This document shows, piece by piece, positions 35,410-44,121 of a stretch of 64,000 bases of DNA. Made by a program: the position numbers and the translations under genes. Every line of letters starts with the position of its first letter. Position 1 is the stretch's first letter. The DNA is taken from NCBI RefSeq assembly GCF_000346615.1, contig NZ_ANNU01000025.1, positions 49,568-113,567 of the forward strand, in the 5' to 3' direction. Below the pieces are notes generated by a model, which saw nothing but the letters and a program-made list of their open reading frames with translations, was not told the origin of the DNA and did no database searches. This DNA comes from Nafulsella turpanensis ZLM-10 (lineage in GTDB: Bacteria > Bacteroidota > Bacteroidia > Cytophagales > Cyclobacteriaceae).

Positions 35410-36123
35410 TTATTCCTTTCCAAAGGCGATTAATTTCATTTCTTCAAAAACACCTGTTGTAATGAGCCCCTGGCCAATACAATCGGCAGTGGCACAGTAG
35501 TTAAATATCTTCCTGATTCGGTAAACAGGCCCGGTTTGCAAGGCAAACACTTCCTGCTGCACATCCTGCCGAACAATGGTGTCCGGTATATTTTGCTGCA
35601 AAACCGTTAAAGTTTGTTCATAAAGGCTGTCGAGCACTAAAAAAGGCTGGTGTACATTGACCATCCTAAAGCTATCAGCCTCCGCGGAATTTAAAATATT
35701 GCTGTTCCAGGTTTTTCCTTCATTTACCGGAAAAACCAGCTTTACAATCGCTTTGTTATTGCTTAATTCAATAAGTTGTCGGGTATTAAGCCTGATGTGC
35801 TGGATCGAGTCGAGCTTCCATCTTTGCCCGGCATCCTTGCGATGGAGGTTATGGATTACAAAGGTGGAATCACCTTCCTGGTTCAGGTAGGCACTTTCTA
35901 CCAGTTGTTTTAGTTCAAAGCGGGAGGTGTCGTTTTCTCCGACAAAATTATAATTGATGCGGTAAACATCAAAAATACGATACTGCCCGGGAGACAGAGG
36001 ATAATAGTCATAACCGGTACGGGCATTATCGGGCATAATACTTACCTGCTCGCACGCGGCCATAAAAGCCAGTGCAAGCAGGAAAAGTAAAAACCTTTTA
36101 TTAAGGCTGAAGCATGGCTTCAT
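35410..36123 (-). CDS. Hypothetical lipoprotein
   Basis: A 237-residue protein from the ATG at 36123, chosen because it gives a proper lipoprotein signal (basic start, hydrophobic core FLLFLLALAF, lipobox MAAC). An upstream in-frame start would put 16 charged residues before it. The mature part is beta-rich with no recognised domain. Two cysteines near the end (CATADC) may form a disulfide. It overlaps the 3' end of mnmA by 23 bases and precedes the secreted subtilisin by two bases. It is a possible accessory of that protease, but only context suggests this. Confidence 0.75.
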   Translation of the reverse strand: MKPCFSLNKRFLLFLLALAFMAACEQVSIMPDNARTGYDYYPLSPGQYRIFDVYRINYNFVGENDTSRFELKQLVESAYLNQEGDSTFVIHNLHRKDAGQRWKLDSIQHIRLNTRQLIELSNNKAIVKLVFPVNEGKTWNSNILNSAEADSFRMVNVHQPFLVLDSLYEQTLTVLQQNIPDTIVRQDVQQEVFALQTGPVYRIRKIFNYCATADCIGQGLITTGVFEEMKLIAFGKE

Positions 36124-37237
36124 ATTTTTGTTGTTCTTGTCTGAAACTTTTCGAGATCCATCCTCCCCCAATCACATCATCCCCTTCGTAAAAGACAGCT
36201 GCCTGTCCTGGAGCAATAGCATGAACTCCCTTTCCGAAGAATACCTTCATGGTATCGCCGGCCTGTTCGATGACGGCCGGAGAGCCTGCATCATTATACC
36301 TCACTTTGGTGATGGTATCCAGGCGATTGCCTCCCAAATCGGCATATTTGCCCATTACCAGCTGGTTCACATACATTCCGTCGCGGCTCAGCTCATCGAA
36401 GGTTCCTAGTACTACCTCATTTGCCTCAGGGCGAATTTCAATAACATACACCGGGTAACCCAATGCCACGCCAAGACCTTTTCGCTGGCCAACGGTAAAG
36501 AAAGGATAACCTTCATGCTGGCCTACCACGGTTCCATCTTCCAGCACAAAATTGCCGCCTTTTACCGATTCCTGTAGTCCGTCAACACGCCGTTTTAAGA
36601 AACCGCGGTAGTCATTATCAGGCACAAAGCATATTTCGTAAGATTCTGACTTTGTTACCAGTTCAATAAAGCCACGTTCTTTCGCCATTTCCCTAATTTC
36701 CGTCTTTTTCAGCTTACCGAGTGGAAAAAGGGTACGGCTCAGACTCTCCTGCGAAACACCCCATAAGGCATAGGACTGGTCTTTATTAATATCTAATCCA
36801 CGGCTAATCACAAAGCGGCCATTCTCTTTACGCACATTGGCATAATGTCCGGTGGCAATATAGTCACACCCTAACCTGTCGGCCCTGCGAAGCAGCGCAT
36901 CCCATTTAATATGCGTATTACATAATACACAGGGGTTGGGCGTACGGCCTGCCATGTATTCATTAGTAAAATGGTCGATTACATAATCTCCAAACTCATT
37001 TCGAATGTCCAGGATGTAATGCGGAAACCCCAGGCTAACGGCTATGTTGCGTGCATCGTTAATGGAGTCAAGGCTGCAACAGCCTGTTTCTTTTTTAGAA
37101 GAACCTGAGGAAGCATAATCCCAGGTTTTCATGGTCATTCCTATTACTTCATAACCTTGTTCGTGAAGTAATACGGCGGCTAATGAACTATCTATACCGC
37201 CACTCATTGCTACTAATACTCTTCCTTTTTTGCTCAT
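36101..37237 (-). CDS. mnmA: tRNA-specific 2-thiouridylase
   Basis: A 378-residue enzyme. N-terminal PP-loop ATP pyrophosphatase motif SGGIDSS, then the first catalytic cysteine in NPCVLCN and the second in SYEICFVPD, then the central and C-terminal beta-barrel domains (FFTVGQRKGLGVALG). It inserts sulfur at position 2 of wobble uridine 34 in tRNA-Lys, -Glu and -Gln. The start of mnmE, the partner that modifies position 5 of the same uridine, lies at the right edge of this window. It leads a five-gene leftward operon. Confidence 0.96.
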   Translation of the reverse strand: MSKKGRVLVAMSGGIDSSLAAVLLHEQGYEVIGMTMKTWDYASSGSSKKETGCCSLDSINDARNIAVSLGFPHYILDIRNEFGDYVIDHFTNEYMAGRTPNPCVLCNTHIKWDALLRRADRLGCDYIATGHYANVRKENGRFVISRGLDINKDQSYALWGVSQESLSRTLFPLGKLKKTEIREMAKERGFIELVTKSESYEICFVPDNDYRGFLKRRVDGLQESVKGGNFVLEDGTVVGQHEGYPFFTVGQRKGLGVALGYPVYVIEIRPEANEVVLGTFDELSRDGMYVNQLVMGKYADLGGNRLDTITKVRYNDAGSPAVIEQAGDTMKVFFGKGVHAIAPGQAAVFYEGDDVIGGGWISKSFRQEQQKYEAMLQP

Positions 37238-37359
37238 GTTCTCGTGATTTCACAGGGTTCAAAGCCCGGCTTACACATTTATTTAACTGTAATAATACAA
37301 AAAGGAAGAAACAATCATTCGTTTCTTCCTGTAAATATTGCTGTTATGGAATAAAAACG

Positions 37360-37605
37360 TCAGGAAATAGATTCTCTTACCTTTTGGGTGTATTCCCGCA
37401 AAGCTGTTTTAAATTCTTTTCCTTCCTTATCCATTTGGTCCTTAATATAAATAGCTGCAATTACATGGGTTAACTGCTCACCTACGTCCTCTCCTTCCAC
37501 CTCGATAAGTGTACAGCATTCCCGGTCAATAATCTCTTCTTCAACTGCTATTAAGTCGTCCATGGAGGCGTTTTCCACTAACTTTTTAATTGCTGGTATC
37601 TTCAT
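37360..37605 (-). CDS. Small conserved protein beside thioredoxin (DUF6952-like)
   Basis: An 81-residue protein, mostly helical and acidic, starting MKIPAIKKLVENASMDDL. A CC pair lies mid-chain (DRECCTLIEVEG). I recall similar short proteins beside thioredoxin in Bacteroidota, annotated as DUF6952; I am not certain of the number. Its ATG lies one base after the thioredoxin stop codon, so the two are co-expressed and may interact. Function unknown. Confidence 0.75.
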   Translation of the reverse strand: MKIPAIKKLVENASMDDLIAVEEEIIDRECCTLIEVEGEDVGEQLTHVIAAIYIKDQMDKEGKEFKTALREYTQKVRESIS

Positions 37606-37606
37606 T

Positions 37607-37921
37607 TTAAAGCTTTTCTAATAATTCCACAAATGCTTCTTCTTTATTAGTAGCCACCCCTTCTTTCAGCTCACCATTTTCAAAAATGGCAAAATAAGGA
37701 AGACTGGTTACGCCGGCCGCTTTCCTGGCTTCTGGGTTTTTTTCAGCATTAACATCCAGGAAGGCCACTCCTTCATACTTTTCATCGTTCGATATCCTTT
37801 TGTACTTAGGGGCAAACAAACGACAGCTACCACACCAGTCGGCATAATATTTAACAACAACCTTCTGGTTGTTTTTCAAGCTTGATTGGAATTCGTTATC
37901 AGTTATCTGTTCTACGGCCAT
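37607..37921 (-). CDS. Thioredoxin-family protein
   Basis: A 104-residue protein from the ATG at 37921 (MAVEQITDNEF). Upstream in-frame starts would lie before the -7 box at 37941-37948. Thioredoxin fold with active site ADWCGSCRLFAP and the cis-proline in TSLPYF. The active site is CGSC rather than CGPC, so its redox potential may differ from canonical thioredoxin. Cytosolic. Partnered with the small gene immediately downstream. Confidence 0.9.
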   Translation of the reverse strand: MAVEQITDNEFQSSLKNNQKVVVKYYADWCGSCRLFAPKYKRISNDEKYEGVAFLDVNAEKNPEARKAAGVTSLPYFAIFENGELKEGVATNKEEAFVELLEKL

Positions 37922-37940
37922 AGTTTTAAAAGTTTTTTTG

Positions 37941-37948
37941 CAAATATA
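37941..37948 (-). promoter_or_regulatory. -7 box of the thioredoxin gene
   Basis: Minus strand TATATTTG, an exact TAnnTTTG match, 20 bases before the ATG at 37921. It excludes the longer upstream reading of the gene. No good -33 TTG. Confidence 0.55.
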
Positions 37949-38156
37949 AGGTTGGAACATAAATTTAGCTATCTCTTCAGGGTAAAAGTAGGTACTTCCC
38001 TTCTGCCATACTTTAAACACCTTAACTGGCGGATAGTTTCCTCAGGCCTTTTGTTCCGGTAAAGATGAGGTGCGGGAGGATGAAGTTCTCTTCAGCAATA
38101 CTTTCCTGTGCTGAAAGATTCGCATACATGGGCTGGTTAAAAAGCAGTCTTTTTAG

Positions 38157-38164
38157 CATCTTTG
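38157..38164 (+). promoter_or_regulatory. Possible -7 box of the TrpF-like gene
   Basis: CATCTTTG matches TAnnTTTG at seven of eight positions and is followed by TGG. It lies 25 bases before the ATG at 38190. Weak -33 region. Confidence 0.4.
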
Positions 38165-38189
38165 TGGCCTAAACTGAATAGAAGAGGAC

Positions 38190-38822
38190 ATGGCCTTACA
38201 GACTTTTGTAAAAGTAAGCAAAGTAAATAACCTGAGTGATGCCCGTTACTGTGCAGGTATGGGGGTGGATGTGATAGGATTTAACCTTGTTCCCGGCACT
38301 CCTCACCACATGAACCCGGAGCGTTTTAAAGAAATTACAGAATGGCTTTCAGGAGTGGCTTTTGCCGGAGAATTTGAAGGATTGGGGACAGAAGAAATTC
38401 AGCAAATCTCCTCCTCTTATTCTCTTCAGTATATTCAAATTACTGATGCGAACCTTATTCCTTCTCTTGCTGAACTGGGAATTCCGCTCATTCTCAAAAT
38501 TAAGCTCGATGAAAATCCCGCAATAGCTTCCATTGAGCAGCTTTTAAAGGAAAATAGAGGAAAGGTAAGTTACTTTTTACTTGAAAGCGAGCAGGATGCT
38601 TACCAGCAGGATTTACTCGATAAAATTTTAGCCCTCGCAGAGACTTATCCTATTCTTTTAGGCTACGGCCTTCATCCTGGAAACGCACAGGATATCATAG
38701 AGCGCTCTTCCATCAGGGGAATCGCATTAATGGGTGAGGAAGAAATAAGAGCAGGCTATAAAGATTTTGAGAAACTTGCCGATATGCTGGAAGTACTCGA
38801 AATGGATGAATTTGATAACTAA
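38190..38822 (+). CDS. Degenerate TrpF-like (phosphoribosylanthranilate isomerase-fold) protein
   Basis: A 210-residue protein that follows the TrpF barrel from end to end: VKVSKVNNLSDARYCAGMG aligns with KICGIT..DA..A...GA, GFNLVPGTPHHM with GF.F...SPR.V, and GYGLHPGNAQDI plus the closing GYKDFEKL with the phosphate-binding end of TrpF. The catalytic cysteine of KICG is lost (KVSK). The general-acid aspartate region LLDS reads LLES, and the GGTG loop is missing. Isomerase activity is therefore unlikely and no trp genes are nearby. It may be a repurposed barrel. The next gene, 31 bases on, encodes a membrane protein in the same direction. Confidence 0.7.
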   Translation: MALQTFVKVSKVNNLSDARYCAGMGVDVIGFNLVPGTPHHMNPERFKEITEWLSGVAFAGEFEGLGTEEIQQISSSYSLQYIQITDANLIPSLAELGIPLILKIKLDENPAIASIEQLLKENRGKVSYFLLESEQDAYQQDLLDKILALAETYPILLGYGLHPGNAQDIIERSSIRGIALMGEEEIRAGYKDFEKLADMLEVLEMDEFDN

Positions 38823-38853
38823 GGTCTCTCTTACGCAGTAATACTATCCTTTT

Positions 38854-40155
38854 ATGTTCAAGCGATCTGAGCATTATAACTACGTCTATTTCATTTTCCT
38901 GCTTGCCACAGCCGCTTTGCTGCCCCACTGGGCTTTTCATTTGCCTGTGGCTTCTTCCGTGGAAAAGGAAATAATAACGGTTGCAGGTGCAATGGCAGCC
39001 TCCGGTTCCTGGACGCTCCCTTCCTCTGCTTTTCTCCCGGGCTCGCTCCTTCCCTACTGGCTGGCCACAGCCGGGCATTTGCTCCTTCCCGAAGGCTTTT
39101 TAGGCTATCGTATGTTCTTCATCCTTATTAGCCTTTGCGGCCTTTTTAGCTGGTATTATTTTATGCGGGATCACCTGGGTCATCAGGTCGGAGCCTTTTG
39201 TATAGGTATATTTATTGCCTGCTTACCCTTGTCTTCTTCCTTTTTTCAGGCCAATCCATTTAGCCTGGCTACTATTTTCATTGCTACCTCTCTTTTTTCC
39301 TTTTATGCCTATTTAAAGAAAAGGGAGAGTTATAATTTATGGATATTGTATGGAAGCCTGGCGCTTGGGACCCTTTCTACCAGTCCTTTGCTTCTCCTGC
39401 TTCCCCTACTCATTATCATCATCTACCTGATGTTCAAAATAAAGATGACGGGGAAGATGATGGCTACCATTAGAGCAGGAAGAGGAATGCTCGCAGTTTT
39501 TCTGATTATTCTTCCCTGCTACCTTCTGGCTTTGCCGAAAAAAGAAGTGGATATGGTTCAAAACCTTTTCCTCGCTACTTCGCCTACTATGGCCTTTGCT
39601 GCAGGAGAGGCTTTTTATTTGCCACTCCTCTTTCTTTTGGGGTTGCTCTTACCTTTTGCGGGATTTTTGCCTAAAGCTTTCGCCATAGCCTGGAAATGGA
39701 AAGTTAAAAAAGATCTGCTCATGCTGATTTGCCTGGCCCTGCTCACCATTCTTTTATGGTATATGCTGTCAGAAGAGGTGCTCCTGTACCAACTGTTACC
39801 GGCGACACCTTATGCAGTAATGGCCACTGGCTTTCTTTTTAGTCAGCAGACCGGAAGAAGCTGGAAGAAAATGGGAATAAATTTTGGAAGCGCCTGCCTC
39901 CTTATAATCTCTTTGGCTGTTGTAGCAGGACTTTTATTTTACCTTCCCGAAGGACTGGAGAATAACTGGTTCCTGTGGGTGGGCTGCGTGGCCCTTTTGC
40001 TTGGTTTAGGAAGCTGCTTTTTCCTCTGGAGCAGAAAGCAAACAGATCTGGGCCTGTTCATTCTCTGCTTTAGCTTTTTCCTCTTCAATGCCTGCCTGAT
40101 GGAAGCCATGCGATATCAACCACAGATTTTCATGGAAGCTACAGGTCTTTTTTAG
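38854..40155 (+). CDS. Polytopic membrane protein, possible divergent GT-C glycosyltransferase
   Basis: A 433-residue protein with about 11-12 hydrophobic segments. After the first segment the sequence VEKEIITVAGAMAASGSW, followed by LLPYWLATAGHLL and a segment like GYRMFFILISLCGLFS, resembles the first periplasmic loop and second helix of ArnT/PMT-type glycosyltransferases. The usual acidic DE or ExxY pair is reduced to isolated glutamates. The remaining C-terminal part has no recognised domain. Probably an inner-membrane protein co-transcribed with the TrpF-like gene. Function not established. Confidence 0.65.
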   Translation: MFKRSEHYNYVYFIFLLATAALLPHWAFHLPVASSVEKEIITVAGAMAASGSWTLPSSAFLPGSLLPYWLATAGHLLLPEGFLGYRMFFILISLCGLFSWYYFMRDHLGHQVGAFCIGIFIACLPLSSSFFQANPFSLATIFIATSLFSFYAYLKKRESYNLWILYGSLALGTLSTSPLLLLLPLLIIIIYLMFKIKMTGKMMATIRAGRGMLAVFLIILPCYLLALPKKEVDMVQNLFLATSPTMAFAAGEAFYLPLLFLLGLLLPFAGFLPKAFAIAWKWKVKKDLLMLICLALLTILLWYMLSEEVLLYQLLPATPYAVMATGFLFSQQTGRSWKKMGINFGSACLLIISLAVVAGLLFYLPEGLENNWFLWVGCVALLLGLGSCFFLWSRKQTDLGLFILCFSFFLFNACLMEAMRYQPQIFMEATGLF

Positions 40156-40191
40156 ACCTTTACCTTTTTCAAAACGGCAGAAAAGAAGGTA

Positions 40192-40851
40192 TCAGCTCTT
40201 CAGCATTTCGCAGCGAAGGTAGTTAATCTTTTTGCCTTCTTTTAGCCAGCGCTTTTCATATGTTGTCTGAATACCAAAGTGCTCTTCCAGAAGTGGACTT
40301 TGGTATAGGTCAGTAGTTTGAGTCAGGTTTCTGATGGGGAAAGATTGCAGCATTTCCATGGTAAAGTCAAAGAATGGCAGGTCATCGGTCTTCAGGTGAA
40401 AAATTCCCCCATCCTTTAATATTTTCTGGTACATTTTCAGGTAACGGCTGTGGGTAAGCCTTCTGCGTATATCCTTGTCCCTTGGTCGGGGGTCCGGGAA
40501 GGTTATCCATAGCTCGCTTAGCTCATTCTCAGCGAAAAAATTCTCTATCAGGAGAATTTGAGTGCGTAGAAAGGCTACATTCCGTAATTGTTCCTCCTCC
40601 GCGGTGGTGCTCCCGTACCAGATCCGGGATCCCTTTATATCTACTCCAATAAAATTCCGGTCCGGGAATCGACGGGCCAGGCCAATTGTATAGTCTCCTT
40701 TACCACAGGCCAGTTCTACTGTAATGGGTTGGTCTTTTTCAAAATATCGCTCGTTCCAGCAGCCCTTAATTTGCTCATAAAGTTCTTTTCCCGGCTCAAT
40801 AATATTCTCTCGTGCCGCATTGTCGGCAAATCTTTTTATTTTGTTCCTCAC
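40192..40851 (-). CDS. trmB: tRNA (guanine-N7-)-methyltransferase
   Basis: A 219-residue SAM-dependent methyltransferase. SAM motif VELACGKGDYTIGLARRFP, then NFIGVDIKGSRIW, and the family motif ITFPDPRPRDKDIRRRLTH (TrmB type). It methylates guanosine 46 in the variable loop of tRNA. The start is GTG. It follows folC by two bases at the end of the envelope gene cluster. Confidence 0.95.
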   Translation of the reverse strand: MRNKIKRFADNAARENIIEPGKELYEQIKGCWNERYFEKDQPITVELACGKGDYTIGLARRFPDRNFIGVDIKGSRIWYGSTTAEEEQLRNVAFLRTQILLIENFFAENELSELWITFPDPRPRDKDIRRRLTHSRYLKMYQKILKDGGIFHLKTDDLPFFDFTMEMLQSFPIRNLTQTTDLYQSPLLEEHFGIQTTYEKRWLKEGKKINYLRCEMLKS

Positions 40852-40853
40852 AA

Positions 40854-42137
40854 TTATAGGTCTTCGATTTCGGCTACGACAAAAGTGGAGCCTGTAATTA
40901 AAATTAAATCCTGTGCCTGGGCCTGCTGGTGCGCTTCCTTCAAAGCCTGGTTTACATCAGGAATAATTTTTCCTTCCAGCCCCATTCTACTGGCTTGCTG
41001 CTCTAAAGATTCTGCAGCTAGGGCTCTTGGAATATTTGCCTGGCAAAAATAGTAAAAAGCATCTTTAGGGAGCAAACAAAGCACCGTTTGTATATCTTTA
41101 TCATTAACGGTCCCGATAATGATGTGCAATTTCCGGTAATTTTGTTGCCGGAGCTGCTCCAACAACTGTAATATACCATCTGGATTATGACTGACATCTG
41201 CCACAATCATTGGCTCCTGCCCCAATACCTGCCACCGTCCTTTCAACCCTGTATTGGCGACTATTTGCGCCAATCCAGTTTTAATGGTGGAAGAAGCAAT
41301 TTTTGAATATCCTTTCTCCTGTAATATTTCCAGCGATTTAAAAACACCCGGAAGATTCCTGATAAAATAGGCTGCCTTTATATCTGGCCGGAGGTTATCC
41401 ATAAAAAGCGTCTCTTCTTTCCAAACCTGCCATTTCCCTGCTCCCTCCTCTTTAAGCTGGTAATGTTCACCTGCAAAATGCAATGGAGCCTGCAGTTCAC
41501 TAGCCTTTTTGAGATAAACTGGGGTCGTTTCTTCCTGCTTCTGGCCTATTACAACAGGGATTCCTTTTTTAATGATACCCGCTTTTTCACCGGCAATTTC
41601 CGCAAGCGTATTCCCTAGCATAGCCATATGGTCAAGCCCAATATTGGTAATTAGGCTCACTTCCGGAATTATAACATTAGTGCTATCGAGCCTGCCACCC
41701 ATACCCACTTCGATTACCGCCACGTCCACTTCTTCACTGGCAAAATAATCAAAGGCAAGCGCCACAGTTAGTTCGAAAAAAGAAGGCTTTACCGTTTCAA
41801 TCAGGTGTTTATGTTCGGCGACCCATGCTACAATAAAGGTTTCAGCAATTTCCTGTCCATTTATCCTGATTCGCTCCGTAAAATTTTTAAGATGTGGCGA
41901 AGTGTAGAGCCCTGTTTTATAACCCGACTCCTGAAGAACAGAGGCTATTGCATGAGCGGAACTTCCTTTTCCGTTTGTGCCGGCAACATGGACGCTCCGG
42001 AATTTTTTTTCCGGTTTATCGAGTGCTTCGCAAAGGCGGATGGTATTGGATAGGTCTTTTTTAAAGGCAGACTGCCCGATGCGTTGGTACATCGGGAGCA
42101 TCCCATAGAGATAGTCCAGGGTTTGCTGGTAATTCAT
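40854..42137 (-). CDS. folC: Bifunctional folylpolyglutamate synthase/dihydrofolate synthase
   Basis: A 427-residue Mur-ligase-like enzyme. P-loop HVAGTNGKGSSAHAIAS, TSPHLKNFTERI, the metal/substrate segment FFELTVALAFDYF, VEVGMGGRLDSTN in the form VIEVGMGGRLDSTN, and a C-terminal domain beginning near VADVSHNPDG. It adds glutamate to dihydropteroate and folates. Gap of eight bases from the TonB-like gene and two bases to trmB, so it is part of the same leftward transcript. Confidence 0.95.
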   Translation of the reverse strand: MNYQQTLDYLYGMLPMYQRIGQSAFKKDLSNTIRLCEALDKPEKKFRSVHVAGTNGKGSSAHAIASVLQESGYKTGLYTSPHLKNFTERIRINGQEIAETFIVAWVAEHKHLIETVKPSFFELTVALAFDYFASEEVDVAVIEVGMGGRLDSTNVIIPEVSLITNIGLDHMAMLGNTLAEIAGEKAGIIKKGIPVVIGQKQEETTPVYLKKASELQAPLHFAGEHYQLKEEGAGKWQVWKEETLFMDNLRPDIKAAYFIRNLPGVFKSLEILQEKGYSKIASSTIKTGLAQIVANTGLKGRWQVLGQEPMIVADVSHNPDGILQLLEQLRQQNYRKLHIIIGTVNDKDIQTVLCLLPKDAFYYFCQANIPRALAAESLEQQASRMGLEGKIIPDVNQALKEAHQQAQAQDLILITGSTFVVAEIEDL

Positions 42138-42145
42138 TGGAAGAA

Positions 42146-43015
42146 TTAACGCGATTTAATGATAAAAGTAACCGTACCGGAGGTTGTGGCTGCACGGGAA
42201 GCATTGCCATTGGTAGGGCTAAAAGTAGTTCTTAAAAGTTGCTCTTTATAAAACTGAGCTACTTTGGGACTGACTGTAGACGTTTTGGTCGTTACACTGA
42301 TGACATAGCCCTGATCATCGATGGTAAAATTAAATACCACCTGCCCATTTTCATTTGACTGGTCCTTTCTATCCGGCCGCTCATCCCATGTCCAGCCGGA
42401 TATGTTTAGCTGAGGTCCTCCCTGGCCACCTCCCGGTTCACCATACAAGGCACGTGAATCAAGTGTTCCCTGCTCGTTGCCCTGGTCCCCAACGGCTCCT
42501 TCCCGATCTCCCTGGTTGGCCTGAGTGGTTTGGGTGTTGTTTTCGTCAGATGGAAAAAGGGCAGGCTTAGTGGTTTCCTTCTTTGGTTCTTCTTTCTTTG
42601 GTTCTTCGACAGGCTGAGGTTTTTTTACCGTTTTTTTTGCGACTTCTTCTTTGGTTACAGGACTTGGTGCGGGCTGAGAAACCACTTCGGCCGGCGTTTC
42701 TGCTTCAACTATTTCCTGCACCTCAGGTTCTACCGGTATTTCTTCCACAACAGGCTCTTCTATGGGCTGAGATTTGGGGGCAACCGGTTCTATTACCTCC
42801 TCTACTTCCTCACTTTGACTGGCCGGAGTTACAGGCTGCTCGGTACCAGAGCCAGCATCGGCAAGGCCAAAATTCAGTTCAATTCCATATTCAGGTAAAG
42901 GAGGATCAGGAGCTCTCCAGGCGAGAATAAAGAAAAATAAAAGCAAAAGGATAGCATGTAACCCTACAGTTACTGCTAATCCAACCTTTTTGTCTTTTTC
43001 TTCCTGTGTAGCCAT
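42146..43015 (-). CDS. TonB-like energy transducer
   Basis: A 289-residue protein with one N-terminal transmembrane helix (VTVGLHAILLLLFFFILAW), a long Pro/Glu/Val/Lys-rich periplasmic spacer (about residues 55-160) and a C-terminal TonB/TolA-like domain (VVFNFTIDDQGYVISVTT to the end). It carries inner-membrane proton-motive energy to outer-membrane partners. It is preceded by exbD and exbB with 15- and 1-base gaps, so the complete motor is co-expressed. Confidence 0.85.
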   Translation of the reverse strand: MATQEEKDKKVGLAVTVGLHAILLLLFFFILAWRAPDPPLPEYGIELNFGLADAGSGTEQPVTPASQSEEVEEVIEPVAPKSQPIEEPVVEEIPVEPEVQEIVEAETPAEVVSQPAPSPVTKEEVAKKTVKKPQPVEEPKKEEPKKETTKPALFPSDENNTQTTQANQGDREGAVGDQGNEQGTLDSRALYGEPGGGQGGPQLNISGWTWDERPDRKDQSNENGQVVFNFTIDDQGYVISVTTKTSTVSPKVAQFYKEQLLRTTFSPTNGNASRAATTSGTVTFIIKSR

Positions 43016-43030
43016 TATAAATTTTACGTT

Positions 43031-43432
43031 CTACCGTTCGGCGGGTTGAGTGGCAATGGAAACTTTAGCATTTAGAGCCGTAGCAATGCCTGCCGCCTCT
43101 ACAAAAAACTCTGTGGGCACACTTTTATCCACATGCAGCACTACTACACCCTCGCCTTCTCCATTTGCCAGCTCCTGCTTTAATACAGATTCAAGTGCAT
43201 TCCGGCTGATTTCCTTGTTGTTTACCAGAAATTCAAGATCTTCGGTAATGGTTACGCTTACCTTCTGCATGACTATCTCTGATTTTTTGCTCGAAGGTAA
43301 ATTGACGTTCAGCCCTGAAGGAGTAATAAAGGAAGAAGTAAGCATAAAAAAGATCAGTAACAGAAATATAATATCTGTCATGGAGGACATGCTAAATGCC
43401 GGATCTATTTTATTTTTTGAGGTTAAGGCCAT
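43031..43432 (-). CDS. exbD: ExbD/TolR-family biopolymer transport protein
   Basis: A 133-residue protein from the ATG at 43432 (MALTSKNKIDPAFSMSSMTD). One transmembrane helix carries the essential aspartate (SMTDIIFLLLIFFMLTS), followed by the periplasmic domain. The start lies one base after the exbB stop. It forms the proton channel with ExbB and drives the TonB-like protein encoded next. Confidence 0.92.
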   Translation of the reverse strand: MALTSKNKIDPAFSMSSMTDIIFLLLIFFMLTSSFITPSGLNVNLPSSKKSEIVMQKVSVTITEDLEFLVNNKEISRNALESVLKQELANGEGEGVVVLHVDKSVPTEFFVEAAGIATALNAKVSIATQPAER

Positions 43433-43433
43433 A

Positions 43434-44120
43434 TCAGTTCGGTTCCTGTAAAAGGTCGATAAAGTCAATTGAGTTGTATTCCATTTTGTGGATCACCTTC
43501 TGTACCTGAGCCACCAGGTAATTGTACATCAGGTAGGCCAGAATCCCGACCACCAGGCCTGCGGCGGTGGTAATCATAGCCTGGTATATCCCCTCCGACA
43601 GGAGTTTCGGGCTTACAGAACCCTCCTCCTGTGCTATGGCAATAAAAGCCTTAATCATACCGGTTACCGTTCCGAGGAAGCCAATCATAGGGGCAGCTCC
43701 GGAAATAGTGGCTATAAGCGAAAGGTTTTTTTCCAGCTTATAGATCTCTATTTTACCTACATTTTCAATAGAAGCCTCAATATTTTTCAAAGGACTGCCG
43801 ATGCGGCTTATACCCTTTTCAATCATTTTAGCCACCGGTGTATCGGTTTGATTACACAGGAGACGGGCCCCATTTATATCACCATTTAAAACCAGGGACT
43901 TTATCTTGTCGATAAACTGATTTGGAGTTTTAGCCGCCCGCCTTATTGTCAGAAGACGTTCGACAAAAATGTAAACTGCCACAAGCGACAGTAAAAAAAT
44001 GGGTATCATAGCCCACCCTCCATTCAGCAGGAGCTCCATGACTGACACTGAAGCCTCTTCGCTTAAATCTACCGCAGAGGGATCTGTTTCCAGGGGCGTA
44101 GTAATTTGTAGTAAAACCAT
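43434..44120 (-). CDS. exbB: ExbB/TolQ/MotA-family proton channel protein
   Basis: A 228-residue protein from the ATG at 44120 (MVLLQITTPLETDPS). Three transmembrane segments: GGWAMIPIFLLSLVAVYIFVERL, then GFLGTVTGMIKAF, and AMITTAAGLVVGILAYLMYNYLV, with the family's conserved threonine-rich channel helix. Inner membrane; proton conduction for the TonB-like protein. It follows the SPOR gene by one base. Confidence 0.93.
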   Translation of the reverse strand: MVLLQITTPLETDPSAVDLSEEASVSVMELLLNGGWAMIPIFLLSLVAVYIFVERLLTIRRAAKTPNQFIDKIKSLVLNGDINGARLLCNQTDTPVAKMIEKGISRIGSPLKNIEASIENVGKIEIYKLEKNLSLIATISGAAPMIGFLGTVTGMIKAFIAIAQEEGSVSPKLLSEGIYQAMITTAAGLVVGILAYLMYNYLVAQVQKVIHKMEYNSIDFIDLLQEPN

Positions 44121-44121
44121 A

